Source: Sanderia malayensis (Eukaryota; Cnidaria; Scyphozoa; Semaeostomeae; Pelagiidae). Taken from it: 64,000 nucleotides of DNA. Positions 1 to 15,700 of the stretch are shown one piece after another (the first letter of the stretch is position 1; each line of letters opens with the position of its first letter). The notes beneath the pieces were generated by a model. That model worked only from the letters and a program-made list of their open reading frames with translations, was not told the DNA's origin and made no database searches. Both the position numbers and the translations under genes were made by a program. The DNA is taken from contig RQOL01000372.1 in NCBI GenBank assembly GCA_013076295.1, positions 124,001 through 188,000 of the forward strand, given 5' to 3'.

Positions 1-3000
1 ATTTACGCTAATAAAAGATAACACTCATTCCCGCAATTTACACCAATAGAAATTACTTTTTTTTCCCGCAACTTATACTAATAAAAATTAACTTTCATTC
101 CCACAACTTACACAAATAAAAATTAACTTTTATTCCCGCAACTTACACTAATCAAGATTAGGATTCATTCCCACAATTTGCGCATGATTCCACGTCAATT
201 CAGCGAAAACAAACTGTTATACACTTTTAGTTACTTTTTTCTGTTATATAAACACTCATTCCCACAATTTACACTAATAAAAACTAACTTTTATTCCCGC
301 AACCTACACTAATCAAAATTAGGATTCATTCCCACAATTTACATCAATAAAAATCAACTTTTATTCCCGCAACTTACACTAATCAAAACTAGGATTCATT
401 CCCACAATTTGCCCATGATTCGATGTCAATTCAGCGAGAACAAATTGTTATACACTTTTAGTTACTTTTTTCAGTAATATTAACATTCATTCCTTGAATT
501 TTTTTATATTCATTCCCACAATTTGCGCATGATTCCACGTCAATTCAGCGAGAACAAATTGTTATACACTTTTAGTTACTTGTTCCAGTTATATTAACAT
601 TCATTCCCATAGTTTACACCAATAAAAATTAACTTTTTTTCCCGCAATTTACACTAATCAAAATTAGGATTCATTCCCACAATTTGCGCATGATTCGATG
701 TCAATTCGGCGAGAACAAATTGTTATACACTTTTAGTTACCTTTTTCGGTAATATTAACATTCATTCCTTGAATTTTTATATATTCATTCCCACAATTTG
801 CGCATGATTCCACGTCAATTCAGCGAGAACAAATTGTTATACACTTTTAGTTACTTTTTTCAGTTATATAAACATTCATTCCCACAATTTACACTAATAA
901 AGACTAACTTTTATTCCCGCAACTTACACTAATCAAAATTAGGATTCATTCCCACAATTTACACCAATAAAAATCAACTTTTATTCCCGCAACTTACACT
1001 AATCAAAACTAGGATTCATTCCCACAATTTGCGCTTGATTCCATGTCAATTCAGCGAGAACAAATTGTTATACACTTTTAGTTACTTTTTTCAGTAATAT
1101 TAACATTCCTTCCAACTATTTACACTAACAAAAGATAACACTCATTCCCACAATTTACACTAATAAAAACTAATTTTACCTCCAACAGTGTACACCAATA
1201 AAAATCAACTTTTATTCCCGCAACTTACACTAATCAAGATTAGGATTCATTCGCACGATTTGCGCATGATTCGATGTCGATTCAGCGAAAACAATTTGTT
1301 ATACACTTTTAGTTACTTTTTTCAGTTATTTAAACATTCATTCCCCCAATTTACACCAATAAAAATCACCTTTTATTCCCGCAACTTATACTAATCAAAA
1401 CTAGGCTTCATTCCCACAATTTGCGCATGATTCTATGTCAATTCAGCGAAAACAAATTGTTATACACTTTTAGTTACTTTTTTCAGTTATTTAAACATTC
1501 ATTCCCACAATTTACACTAATAAAAATTCACTTTTATTCTCGCAACTTACACTAATCAAAATTAAATTCATTCCCACAATTTGCGCATGATTCCACGTCA
1601 ATTCAGCGAAAACAAATTGTTATACACTTTTAGTTACTTTTTTCAGTTATTTAAACATTCATTCCCCCAATTTACACCAATAAAAATCACCTTTTATTCC
1701 CGCAACTTACACTAATCAAAACTAGGATTCATTCCCACAATTTGCGCTTGTTTCCATGTCAATTCAGCGAGAACAAATTGTTATACACTTTTAGTTACTT
1801 GTTTCAGTTATATAAACATTCATTCCCACAATTTATACTAATAAAAATTAACTTTTATTCCCGCAACGTACACTAATCAAGATTAGGATTCATTCCCACA
1901 ATTTGCGCAAGATTCGATGTCAATTCAGCGAGAACAAATTGTTATACACTTTAAGTTACTTTTTTCAGTAATATTAACATTCCTTCCCACTATTTACACT
2001 AATAAAAGATAACACTCATTCCCACAATTTACACTAATAAAAACTAATTTTCCTTCCCACAATGTACACAAAAAAAATCAACTTTTATTCCCGCAACTTA
2101 CACTAATCAAAATTAAATTCATTCCCACAATTTGCGCTTGATTCCATGTCAATTCAGCGAGAACAAATTGTTATACACTTTTAGTTACTTTTTTCAGTTA
2201 TATAAACATTCATTCCCACAATTTACACTAATAAAAACTAATTTTTATTCCCGCAACTTACACTAATCAAAATTAGGATTCATTCCCACAATTTACACCA
2301 ATAAAAATCAACTTTTATTCCCGCAACTTACACTAATCAAAACTAGGATTCATTCCCACAATTTGAACTTGATTCCATGTCAATTCAGCGAGAACAAATT
2401 GTTATACACTTTAAGTTACTTTTTTCAGTAATATTAACATTCCTTCCCACTATTTACACTAATAAAAGATAACACTCATTCCCACAATTTACACTAATAA
2501 AAACTAATTTTCCTTCCCACAATGTACACCAAAAAAAATCAACTTTTATTCCCGCAACTTACACTAATCAAATTTAAATTCATTCCCACAATTTGCGGAT
2601 GATTCCACGTCAATTCAGCGAAAACAAATTGTTATACACTTTTAGTTACTTTTTTCAGTTATATAAACATTCATTCCCACAATTTACACCAATAAAAATC
2701 AACTTTTATTCCCGCAACTTACACTAATCAAAACTAGGATTCATTCCCACAATTTGAACTTGATTCCATGTCAATTCAGCGAGAACAAATTGTTATACAC
2801 TTTAAGTTACTTTTTTCAGTAATATTAACATTCCTTCCCACTATTTACACTAATAAAAGATAACACTCATTCCCACAATTTACACTAATAAAAACTAATT
2901 TTCCCTCCCACAATGTACACCAAAAAAAATCAACTTTTATTCCCGCAACTTACACTAATCAAATTTAAATTCATTCGCACAATTTGCGGATGATTCCACG

Positions 3001-6000
3001 TCAATTCAGCGAAAACAAATTGTTATACACTTTTAGTTACTTTTTTCAGTTATATAAACATTCATTCCCACAATTTACACTAATAAAAACTAACTTTTAT
3101 TCTCGCAACTTACACTAATCAAAATTAGGATTCATTCCCACAATTTACACCAATAAAAATCAACTTTTATTCCCGCAACTTACACTAATCAAAACTAGGA
3201 TTCATTCCCACAATTTGAACTTGATTCCATGTCAATTCAGCGAGAACAAATTGTTATACACTTTAAGTTACTTTTTTCAGTAATATTAACATTCCTTCCC
3301 ACTATTTACACTAATAAAAGATAACACTCATTCCCACAATTTACACTAATAAAAACTAATTTTCCCTCCCACAATGTACACCAATAAAAATCAACTTTTA
3401 TTCCCGCAACTTACACTAATCAAAATTAAATTCATTCCCACAATTTGCGCATGATTCCACGTCAATTCAGCGAAAACAAATTGTTATACACTTTTAGTTA
3501 CTTTTTTCAGTAATATTAACATTCCTTCCAACTATTTACACTAACAAAAGATAACACTCATTCCCACAATTTACACTAATAAAAACTAATTTTCCCTCCC
3601 ACAATGTACACCAATAAAAATCAACTTTTATTCCCGCCACTTACACTAATCAAAATTAAATTCTTTCCCACAATTTGCGCATGATTCCACGTCAATTCAG
3701 CGAAAACAAATTGTTATACCCTTTTAGTTACTTTTTTCAGTTATTTAAACATTCATTCCCACAATTTACACTAATAAAAATTCACTTTTATTCCCGCAAC
3801 TTACATTAATCAAAATTAGGATTCATTCCCACAATTTGCGCATGACTCCATGTCAATTTAGCGAAAACAAATTGTTATGCACTTTTAGTTACTTTTTTGA
3901 GTAATATTAACATTCATTCCGACAATTTACAATAATAAAAGATAACAATCGTTCCCACAATTTACACTAATAAAAATTAACTTTCATTCCCACAATTTAC
4001 ACCAATAAAAATCAACTTTTATTCCCGCAACTTACACTAATCAAGATTAGGATTCATTCCCACAATTTGCGCATGATGCGATGTCAATTCAGCGAAAACA
4101 AATTGTTATACACTTTTAGTTACTTGTTTCAGTTATATTAACATTCATTCCCACAATTTACACCAATAAAAATTAACTTTTATTCCCGCAACATACACTA
4201 ATCAAAATTAGGATTCATTCCCACAATTTGCGCATGACTCCATGTCAATTCAGCGAAAACATATTGTTATGCACTTTTAGTTACTTTTTTGAGTAATATT
4301 AACATTCATTCCCGCAATTTATTTAGATTCATTCCCACAAAATGCGCTTGATTCCATGTCAATTCAGCGAGAACAAATTGTTATACACTTTTAGTTACTT
4401 GTTTCAGTTATATAAACATTCATTCCCACAATTTATACTAATAAAAATTGACTTTTATTCCCGCAACTTACACTAATCAAGATTAGGATTCATTCCCACA
4501 ATTTGCGCAAGATTCGATGTCATTTCAGCGAGAACAAATTGTTATACACTTTAAGTTACTTTTTTCAGTAATATTAACATTCCTTCCCACTATTTACACT
4601 AATAAAAGATAACACTCATTCCCACAATTTACACTAATAAAAACTAATTTTCCCTCCCACAATGTACACCAACAAAAATCAATTTTTATTCCCGCAACTT
4701 ACACTAATCAAAATTAAATTCATTCCCACAATTTGCGGATGAATCCACGTCAATTCAGCGAAAACAAATTGTTATACACTTTTAGTTACTTTTTTCAGTT
4801 ATATAAACATTCATTCCCACAATTTACACTAATAAAAACTAATATTTATTCCCGCAACTTACACTAATCAAAATTAGGATTCATTCCCACAATTTACACC
4901 AATAAAAATCAACTTTTATTCCCGCAACCTACACTAATCAAAACTAGGATTCATTCCCACAATTTGCGCTTGATTCCATGTCAATTCAGCGAGAACAAAT
5001 TGTTATACACTTTAAGTTACTTTTTTCAGTAATATTAACATTCCTTCCCACTATTTACACTAATAAAAGATAACACTCATTCCCACAATTTACACTAATA
5101 AAAACTAATTTTCCCTCCCACAATGTACACCAATAAAAATCAACTTTTATTCCCGCAACTTACACTAATCAAAATTAAATTCATTCCCACAATTTGCGCA
5201 TGATTCCACGTCAATTCAGCGAGAACAAATTGTTATACACTTTTAGTTACTTGTTTCAGTTATATAAACATTCATTCCCACAATTTATACTAATAAAAAT
5301 TGACTTTTATTCCCGCAACTTATACTAATCAAGATTAGGATTCATTCCCACAATTTGCGCAAGATTCGATGTCAATTCAGCGAGAACAAATTGTTATACA
5401 CTTTAAGTTACTTTTTTCAGTAATATTAACATTCCTTCCCACTATTTACACTAATAAAAGATAACACTCATTCCCACAATTTACACTAATAAAAACTAAT
5501 TTTCCCTCCCACAATGTACACCAACAAAAATCAATTTTTATTCCCGCAACTTACACTAATCAAAATTAAATTCATTCCCACAATTTGCGGATGATTCCAC
5601 GTCAATTCAGCGAAAACAAATTGTTATACACTTTTAGTTACTTTTTTCAGTTATATAAACATTCATTCCCACAATTTACACTAATAAAAACTAATATTTA
5701 TTCCCGCAACTTACACTAATCAAAATTAGGATTCACTCCCACAATTTACACCAATAAAAATCAACTTTTATTCCCGCAACCTACACTAATCAAAACTAGG
5801 ATTCATTCCCACAATTTGCGCTTGATTCCATGTCAATTCAGCGAGAACAAATTGTTATACACTTTAAGTTACTTTTTTCAGTAATATTAACATTCCTTCC
5901 CACTATTTACACTAATAAAAGATAACACTCATTCCCACAATTTACACTAATAAAAACTAATTTTCCCTCCCACAATGTACACCAATAAAAATCAACTTTT

Positions 6001-9000
6001 ATTCCCGCAACTTACACTAATCAAAATTAAATTCATTCCCACAATTTGCGCATGATTCCACGTCAATTCAGCGAAAACAAATTGTTATACACTTTTAGTT
6101 ACTTTTTTCAGTTATATAAACATTCATTCCCACAATTTACACTAATAAAAACTAACTTTTATTCCCGCAACTTACACTAATCAAAATTAGGATTCATTCC
6201 CACAATTTACACCAATAAAAATCAACTTTTATTCCCGCAACTTACACTAATCAAAACTAGGATTCATTCCCACAATTTGCGCTTGATTCCATGTCAATTC
6301 AGCGAGAACAAATTGTTATACACTTTTAGTTACTTTTTTCAGTAATATTAACATTCCTTCCAACTATTTACACTAACAAAAGATAACACTCATTCCCACA
6401 ATTTACACTAATAAAAACTAATTTTCCCTCCCACAATGTACACCAATAAAAATCAACTTCTATTCCCGCAACTTACACTAATCAAAATTAAATTCATTCC
6501 CACAATTTGCGCATGATTCCACGTCAATTCAGCGAAAACAAATCGTTATACACTTTTAGTTACTTTTTTCAGTTATATAAACATTCATTCCCACAATTTA
6601 CACCAATAAAAATTAACTTTTATTCCCGCTACTTACACTAATCAAATTTAGGATTCATTCCCACAATTTACACCAAAAAAAATTAACTTTTTTCCCCGCA
6701 ACTTACACTAATCAAAATTAGGATTCATTCCAACAAGTTGCCCATGATTCGATGTCAATTCAGCGAGAACAAATTGTTATACACTTTTAGTTACTTTTTT
6801 CAGTAATATTAACATTCATTCTTTGAATTTTTTTATATTCATTCCCACAATTTGCGCATGATTCCACGTCAATTCAGCGAGAACAAATTGTTATACACTT
6901 TTAGTTACTTTTTTCAGTTATATAAACATTCATTCCCACAATTTACACTAATAAAAACTAATATTTATTCCCGCAACTTACACTGATCAAAATTACGATT
7001 CATTCCCACAATTTACACCAATAAAAATCAACTTTTATTCCCGCAACCTACACTAATCAAAACTAGGATTCATTCCCACTATTTGCGCTTGATTCCATGT
7101 CAATTCAGCGAGAACAAATTGTTATACACTTTAAGTTACTTTTTTCAGTAATATTAACATTCCTTCCCACTATTTACACTAATAAAAGATAACACTCATT
7201 CCCACAATTTACACTAATAAAAACTAATTTTCCCTCCCACAATGTACACCAATAAAAATCAACTTTTATTCCCGCAACTTACACTAATCAAAACTAGGAT
7301 TCATTCCCACAAATTGCGCTTGATTCCATGTCAATTCAGCGAGAACAAATTGTTATACACTTTTAGTTACTTTTTTCAGTAATATTAACATTCCTTCCAA
7401 CTAGTTACACTAACAAAAGATAACACTCATTCCCACAATTTACACTAATAAAAACTAATTTTCCCTCCCACAATGTACACCAATAAAAATCAACTTCTAT
7501 TCCCGCAACTTACACTAATCAAAATTAAATTCATTCCCACAATTTGCGCATGATTCCACGTCAATTCAGCGAAAACAAATTGTTATACATTTTTAGTTAC
7601 TTTTTTCAGTTATATAAACATTCATTCCCACAATTTACACCAATAAAAATTAACTTTTATTCCCGCTACTTACACTAATCAAATTTAGGATTCATTCCCA
7701 CAATTTACACCAAAAAAAATTAACTTTTTTCCCCGCAACTTACACTAATCAAAATTAGGATTCATTCCAACAATTTGCCCATGATTCGATGTCAATTCAG
7801 CGAGAACAAATTGTTATACACTTTTAGTTACTTTTTTCAGTAATATTAACATTCATTCCTTGAATTTTTTTATATTCATTCCCACAATTTGCGCATGATT
7901 CCACGTCAATTCAGCGAGAACAAATTGTTATACACTTTTAGTTACTTGTTCCAGTTACATTAACATTCATTCCCATAATTTACACCAATAAAAATTAACT
8001 TTTTTTCCCGCAACTTACATTAATCAAAATTAGGATTCATTCCCACAATTTGCGCATGATTCGATGTCAATTCGGCGAGAACAAATTGTTATACACTTTT
8101 AGTTACTTTTTTCGGTAATATTAACATTCATTCCTTGAATTTTTTTATATTCATTCCCAGAATTTGCGCATGATTCCACGTCAATTCAGCGAGAACAAAT
8201 TGTTATACACTTTTAGTTACTTTTTTCAGTAATATTAACATTCCTTCCCACTATTTACACTAATAAAAGATAACACTCATTCCCACAATTTACACTAATA
8301 AAAACTAATTTTCCCTCCAACAATGTACACCAATAAAAATCAACTTTTATTCCCGCAACTTACACTAATCAAATTTAGGATTCATTCCCACAATTTACAC
8401 CAAAAAAAATTAACTTTTTTCCCCGCAACTTACACTAATCAAAATTAGGATTCATTCCAACAATTTGCCCATGATTCGATGTCAATTCAGCGAGAACAAA
8501 TTGTTATACACTTTTGTTACTTTTTTCAGTAATATTAACATTCATTCCTTGAATTTTTTTATATTCATTCCCACAGTTTGCGCATGATTCCACGTCAATT
8601 CAGTGAGAACAAATTGTTATACACTTTTAGTTACTTGTTCCAGTTATATTAACATTCATTCCCATAATTTACACCAATAAAAATTAACTTTTTTTCCCGC
8701 AAATTACACTAATCAAAATTAGGATTCATTCCCACAATTTGCGCCTGATTCGATGTCAATTCGGCGAGAACAAATTGTTATACACTTTTAGTTACCTTTT
8801 TCGGTAATATTAACATTCATTCCTTGAATTTTTTTATATTCATTCCCAGAATTTGCGCATGATTCCACGTCAATTCAGCGAGAACAAATTGTTATACACT
8901 TTTAGTTACTTTTTTCAGTAATATTAACATTCCTTCCCACTATTTACACTAATAAAAGATAACACTCATTCCCACAATTTACACTAATAAAAACTAATTT

Positions 9001-12000
9001 TCCCTCCAACAATGTACACCAATAAAAATCAACTTTTATTCCCGCAACTTACACTAATCAAATTTAGGATTCATTCCCACAATTTACACCAAAAAAAATT
9101 AACTTTTTTCCCCGCAACTTACACTAATCAAAATTAGGATTCATTCCAACAATTTGCCCATGATTCGATGTCAATTCAGCGAGAACAAATTGTTATACAC
9201 TTTTGTTACTTTTTTCAGTAATATTAACATTCATTCCTTGAATTTTTTTATATTCATTCCCACAGTTTGCGCATGATTCCACGTCAATTCAGTGAGAACA
9301 AATTGTTATACACTTTTAGTTACTTGTTCCAGTTATATTAACATTCATTCCCATAATTTACACCAATAAAAATTAACTTTTTTTCCCGCAAATTACACTA
9401 ATCAAAATTAGGATTCATTCCCACAATTTGCGCCTGATTCGATGTCAATTCGGCGAGAACAAATTGTTATACACTTTTAGTTACCTTTTTCGGTAATATT
9501 AACATTCATTCCTTGAATTTTTTTATATTCATTCCCAGAATTTGCGCATGATTCCACGTCAATTCAGCGAGAACAAATTGTTATACACTTTTAGTTACTT
9601 TTTTCAGTAATATTAACATTCCTTCCCACTATTTACACTAATAAAAGATAACACTCTTTCCCACAATTTAAACTAATAAAAATTAACTTTCATTCCCCCT
9701 AATTTACACCAATAAATATCAACTTTTATTCCCGCAACATACACTAATCAAAACTAGGATTCATTCCCACAATTTGCGCATGATTCTATGTCAATTCAGC
9801 GAAAACAAATTGTTATACACTTTTAGTTACTTTTTTAAGTTATATAAACATTCATTCCCACAATTTTTACTAATAAAAATTAACTTTTATTCACGCAACT
9901 TACACTAATCAAGATTAGGATTCATTCGCACGATTTGCGCATGATTCGATGTCAATTCAGCGAGAACAAATTGTTATAAACTTTTAGTTACTTTTTTCAG
10001 TAATATTAACATTCCTTCCCACTATTTACACTAATAAAAGATAACACTCATTCCCACAATTTACACTAATTAAAACTAATTTTCCCTCCCACAATGTACA
10101 CCAATAAAAATCACCTTTTATTCCCGCAACTTACACTAATCAAAATTAAATTCATTCCCACAATTTGCGCATGATTCCACGTCAATTCAGCGAAAACAAA
10201 TGGTTATACACTTTTAGTTACTTTTTTCAGTTATTTAAACATTCATTCCCACAATTTACACTAATAAAAATTCACTTTTATTCCCGCAACTTAAACTAAT
10301 CAAAATTAGGATTCATTCCCACAATTTGCGCATGATTCCACGTCAATTCAGCGAAAACAAATTGTTATACACTTTTAGTTACTTTTTTCAGTAATATTAA
10401 CATTCCTTCCAACTATTTACACTAACAAAAGATAACACTCATTCCCACAATTTACACTAATAAAAACTAATTTTCCCTCCCACAATGTACACCAATAAAA
10501 ATCAACTTTTATTCCCGCCACTTACACTAATCAAAATTAAATTCATTCCCACAATTTGCGCATGATTCCTCGTCAATTCAGCGAAAACAAATTGTTATAC
10601 ACTTTTAGTTACTTTTTTCAGTTATTTAAACATTCATTCCCACAATTTACACTAATAAAAATTCACTTTTATTCCCGCAACTTACACTAATCAAAATTAG
10701 GATTCATTCCCACAATTTGCGCATGACTCCATGTCAATTTAGCGAAAAAAAATTGTTATGCACTTTTAGTTACTTTTTTGAGTAATATTAACATTCATTC
10801 CCACAATTTACAATAATAAAAGATAACAATCATTCCCACAATTTACACTAATAAAAATTAACTTTCATTCCCACAATTTACACCAATAAAAATCAACTTT
10901 TATTCCCGCAACTTACACTAATCAAGATTAGGATTCATTCCTACAATTTGCGCATGATGCGATGTCAATTCAGCGAAAACAAATTATTATACACTTTTAG
11001 TTATTTGTTTCAGTTATATAAACATTCATTCCCACAATTTATACTAATAAAAATTAACTTTTATTCCCGCAACTTACACTAATCAAGATTAGGATTCATT
11101 CCCACAATTTGCGCTTGATTCCATGTCAATTCAGCGAAAACAAATTGTTATACACTTTTAGTTACTTGTTTCAGTTATATATACATTCATTCCCACAACT
11201 TATACTAATAAAAATTAACTTTTATTCCCGCAACTTACACTAATCAAGATTAGGATTCATTCCCACAATTTGCGCTTGATTCCATGTCAATTCAGCGAGA
11301 ACAAATTGTTATACACTTTTAGTTACTTGTTTCAGTTATATAAACATTCATTCCCACAATGTACACCAATAAAAATCAACTTTTATTCCCGCAACTTACA
11401 CTAATCAAAATTAAATTCATTCCCACAATTTGCGCATGATTCCACGTCACGTCAGCGAAAACAAATTGTTATACACTTTTAGTTACTTTTTTCAGTTATA
11501 TAAACATTCATTCCCACAATTTACACCAATAAAAATTAACTTTTATTCCCGCTACCTACACTAATCAAATTTAGGATTCATTCCCACAATTTACACCAAA
11601 AAAAATTAACTTTTTTCCCCGCAACTTACACTAATCAAAATTAGGATTCATTCCAACAATTTGCCCATGATTCGATGTCAATTCAGCGAGAACAAATTGT
11701 TATACACTTTTAGTTACCTTTTTCGGTAATATTAACATTCATTCCTTGAATTTTTTTATATTCATTCCCAGAATTTGCGCATGATTCCACGTCAATTCAG
11801 CGAGAACAAATTGTTATACACTTTTAGTTACTTTTTTCAGTAATATTAACATTCCTTCCCACTATTTACACTAATAAAAGATAACACTCATTCCCACAAT
11901 TTACACTAATAAAAACTAATTTTCCCTCCAACAATGTACACCAATAAAAATCAACTTTTATTCCCGCAACTTACACTAATCAAATTTAGGATTCATTCCC

Positions 12001-12117
12001 ACAATTTACACCAAAAAAAATTAACTTTTTTCCCCGCAACTTACACTAATCAAAATTAGGATTCATTCCAACAATTTGCCCATGATTCGATGTCAATTCA
12101 GCGAGAACAAATTGTTA
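1..12117 (+). repeat. Satellite field, left arm, distal block
   Basis: AT-rich modular satellite with no gene. Three modules recur throughout: (a) attcattcccacaattt followed by acaccaataaaaatcaac; (b) tattcccgcaacttacac followed by taatcaaaattagg; (c) attcattcccacaattt followed by gcgcatgattccacgtcaa, a cagcgaaaac box and gttatacacttttagttac, ending in tttcagtaatattaac. Modules a and b are about 35 bp and look like diverged copies of one another, while c is about 90-110 bp. They combine in varying order, so the interval between successive cagcga boxes is irregular (roughly 110 to 230 bp). Small open frames inside it are by-products of the low stop density in one strand, not genes. The plus strand is C-rich and G-poor, about three C per G in the consensus. 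Confidence 0.95.
8222..9599 (+). repeat. Two tandem 689-bp higher-order satellite units
   Basis: The segments 8222-8910 and 8911-9599 are tandem copies that looked identical on reading. Both share private variants: cagtgagaac instead of cagcgagaac, the loss of an A-G pair giving acacttttgttac, cgcctgattcgatg, and the cttgaatttttttatatt module. A third copy starts at 9600 and then diverges near 9655, where actctttcccacaatttaaac appears. This is a very young tandem duplication inside the array. Confidence 0.85.
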
Positions 12118-12702
12118 CCGTATTTCCTCTATTAAGCGCCCGGGCGCTTATTAAATATTTCGCAAAATTGGGCGGGCGCTTATTAGAGGGGGGCGCTTAT
12201 TAGAGGGGGGCGGTTATTTCTTAGTCCTAAAATTTTAAAATTGAACATCTTCAAAAACAAAACAATAATCTTATATTAACAATAATAGTATATAACAATA
12301 ATCAATAATAACAAAGTTCCGAATGTTATTTATTGACATACGTTAAAAAATGCTATGTTAGCATTTTTTAGAAGAAATGAAGAAGCGACAGCATGGTAAA
12401 GCCGTACACATGGACATTGAATTGACAAACATTAAAAATGGATATTTTCTTTAAGATATAATGACTAACTTTGGTCTTAAACTACTTGCTTATGTTGCCA
12501 TTGATAAAAGAAAGGAATTGATGTCTATTCACATGTTTCTACGCTATTATTTGAACCAAACAGTGAAAATGTAAGAATTCTATTAACCGCCCTGGGCGGT
12601 TAATAGAGGGGGGCGCTTATTTCATACTTTTTGATTTTAGGGTGGGCGCTTATTGGAGGGGGGCGGTTAATAGAGGGTGGGCGCTTAATAGAGGAAATAC
12701 GG
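12118..12702. mobile_element. Non-autonomous TA-flanked DNA transposon (MITE) in satellite
   Basis: A 585-bp insertion interrupts a satellite unit exactly inside gttatacac. The dinucleotide TA is duplicated at 12116-12117 and 12703-12704. The ends are perfect 24-bp terminal inverted repeats beginning CCGTATTTCCTCTATTAAGC. Both ends then carry sub-terminal copies of a G-rich motif like GGGCGCTTATTAGAGGGGGG, in the left part on one side and 12590-12690 on the other. The interior (about 12230-12580) is AT-rich and has no transposase frame. The TA duplication and length suggest a Tc1/mariner-superfamily MITE mobilised in trans; the superfamily is an inference. Removing it restores an uninterrupted satellite unit. 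Confidence 0.9.
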
Positions 12703-15700
12703 TATACACTTTTAGTTACTTTTTTCAGTAATATTAACATTCCTTCCCACTATTTACACTAATAAAAGATAACACTCTTTCCCACAATTTAAACTAATAA
12801 AAATTAACTTTCATTCCCCCTAATTTACACCAATAAAAATCAACTTTTATTCCCGCAACATACACTAATCAAAACTAGGATTCATTATCACAATTTGCGC
12901 ATGATTCTATGTCAATTCAGCGAAAACAAATTGTTATACACTTTTAGCTACTTTTTTCAGTTATATAAACATTCATTCCCACAATTTTTACTAATAAAAA
13001 TTAACTTTTATTCACGCAACTTACACTAATCAAGATTAGGATTCATTCGCACGATTTGCGCATGATTTGATGTCAATTCAGCGAGAACAAATTGTTATAC
13101 ACTTTTAGTTACTTTTTTCAGTTATTTAAACATTCATTCCCACAATTTACACTAATAAAAATTCACTTTTATTCCCGCAACTTAAACTAATCAAAATTAG
13201 GATTCATTCCCACAATTTGCGCATGATCCCACGTCAATTCAGCAAAAACAAATTGTTATACACTTTTAGTTACTTTTTTTAGTAATATTAACATTCCTTC
13301 CAACTATTTACACTAACAAAAGATAACACTCATTCCCACAATTTACACTAATAAAAACTAATTTTCCCTCCCACAATGTACACCAATAAAAATCAACTTT
13401 TATTCCCGCCACTTACACTAATCAAAATTAAATTCATTCCCACAATTTGCGCATGATTCCACGTCAATTCAGCGAAAACAAATTGTTATACACTTTTAGT
13501 TACTTTTTTCAGTTATTTAAACATTCATTCCCACAATTTACACTAATAAAAATTCACTTTCATTCCCGCAACTTACACTAATCAAAATTAGGATTCATTC
13601 CCACAATTTGCGCATGACTCCATGTCAATTTAGCGAAAACAAATTGTTATGCACTTTTAGTTACTTTTTTGAGTAATATTAACATTCATTCCCACAATTT
13701 ACAATAATAAAAGATAACAATCAGTCCCACAATTTACACTAATAAAAATTAACTTTCATTCCCACAATGTACACCAATAAAAATCAACTTTTATTCCCGC
13801 CACTTACACTAATCAAAATTAAATTCATTCCCACAATTTGCGCATGATTCCACGTCAATTCAGCGAAAACAAATTGTTATACACTTTTAGTTACTTTTTT
13901 CAGTTATATAAACATTCATTCCCACAATTTACACCAATAAAAATTAACTTTTATTCCCGCTACCTACACTAATCAAATTTAGGATTCATTCCCACAATTT
14001 ACACCAAAAAAAATTAACTTTTTTCCCCGCAACTTACACTAATCAAAATTAGGATTCATTCCAACAATTTGCCCATGATTCGATGTCAATTCAGCGAGAA
14101 CAAATTGTTATACACTTTTAGTTACCTTTTTCGGTAATATTAACATTCATTCCTTGAATTTTTTTATATTCATTCCCAGAATTTGCGCATGATTCCACGT
14201 CAATTCAGCGAGAACAAATTGTTATACACTTTTAGTTACTTTTTTCAGTAATATTAACATTCCTTCCCACTATTTACACTAATAAAAGATAACACTCATT
14301 CCCACAATTTACACTAATAAAAACTAATTTTCCCTCCAACAATGTACACCAATAAAAATCAACTTTTATTCCCGCAACTTACACTAATCAAATTTAGGAT
14401 TCATTCCCACAATTTACACCAAAAAAAATTAACTTTTTTCCCCGCAACTTACACTAATCAAAATTAGGATTCATTCCAACAATTTGCCCATGATTCGATG
14501 TCAATTCAGCGAGAACAAATTGTTATACACTTTTAGTTACTTTTTTCAGTAATATTAACATTCCTTCCCACTATTTACACTAATAAAAGATAACACTCTT
14601 TCCCACAATTTAAACTAATAAAAATTAACTTTCATTCCCCCTAATTTACACCAATAAAAATCAACTTTTATTCCCGCAACATACACTAATCAAAACTAGG
14701 ATTCATTATCACAATTTGCGCATGATTCTATGTCAATTCAGCGAAAACAAATTGTTATACACTTTTAGCTACTTTTTTCAGTTATATAAACATTCATTCC
14801 CACAATTTTTACTAATAAAAATTAACTTTTATTCACGCAACTTACACTAATCAAGATTAGGATTCATTCCCACAATTTGCGCATGACTCGATGTCAATTC
14901 AGCGAGAACAAATTGTTATACACATTTAGTTACTTGTTTCAGTTATATTAACATTCATTCCCACAATTTACACCAATAAAAATTAACTTTTATTCCCGCA
15001 ACTTACACTAATCAAAATTAGGATTCATTCCCACAATTTGCGCATGACTCCATGTCAATTCAGCGAAAACAAATTGTTATACACTTTTAGTTACTTTTTT
15101 GAATAATATTAACATTCATTCCCACAATTTATTTAGATTCATTCCCACAATTTGCGCTTGATTCCATGTCAATTCAGCGAAAACAAATTGTTATACACTT
15201 TTAGTTACTTGTTTCAGTTATATAAACATTCATTCCCACAACTTATACTAATAAAAATTAACTTTTATTCCCGCAACTTACACTAATCAAGATTAGGATT
15301 CATTCCCACAATTTGCGCATGACTCGATGTCAATTCAGCGAGAACAAATTGTTATACACTTTTAGTTACTTGTTTCAGTTATATTAACATTCATTTCCAC
15401 AATTTACACTAATAAAAATTAACTTTTATTCCCGCAACATACACTAATCAAAATTAGGATTCATTCCCACAATTTACACCAATAAAAATTAACTTTTATT
15501 CCCGCAACATACACTAATCAAAATTAGGATTCATTCCCACAATTTGCGCATGACTCCATGTCAATTCAGCGAAAACAAATTGTTATGCACTTTTAGTTAC
15601 TTTTTTGAGTAATATTAACATTCATTCCCACAATTTATTTAAATTCATTCCCACAATTTGCGCTTGATTCCATGTCAATTCAGCGAAAACAAATTGTTAT

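Noticed and set aside
1188..1394. Short open frames within the satellite, also at 53108-53293, 54130-54426 and 58924-59199
   Set aside because: They translate repeat cassettes (HSFPQFT, IKIN-type words) and occur wherever a stop happens to mutate. No conservation as protein is expected.
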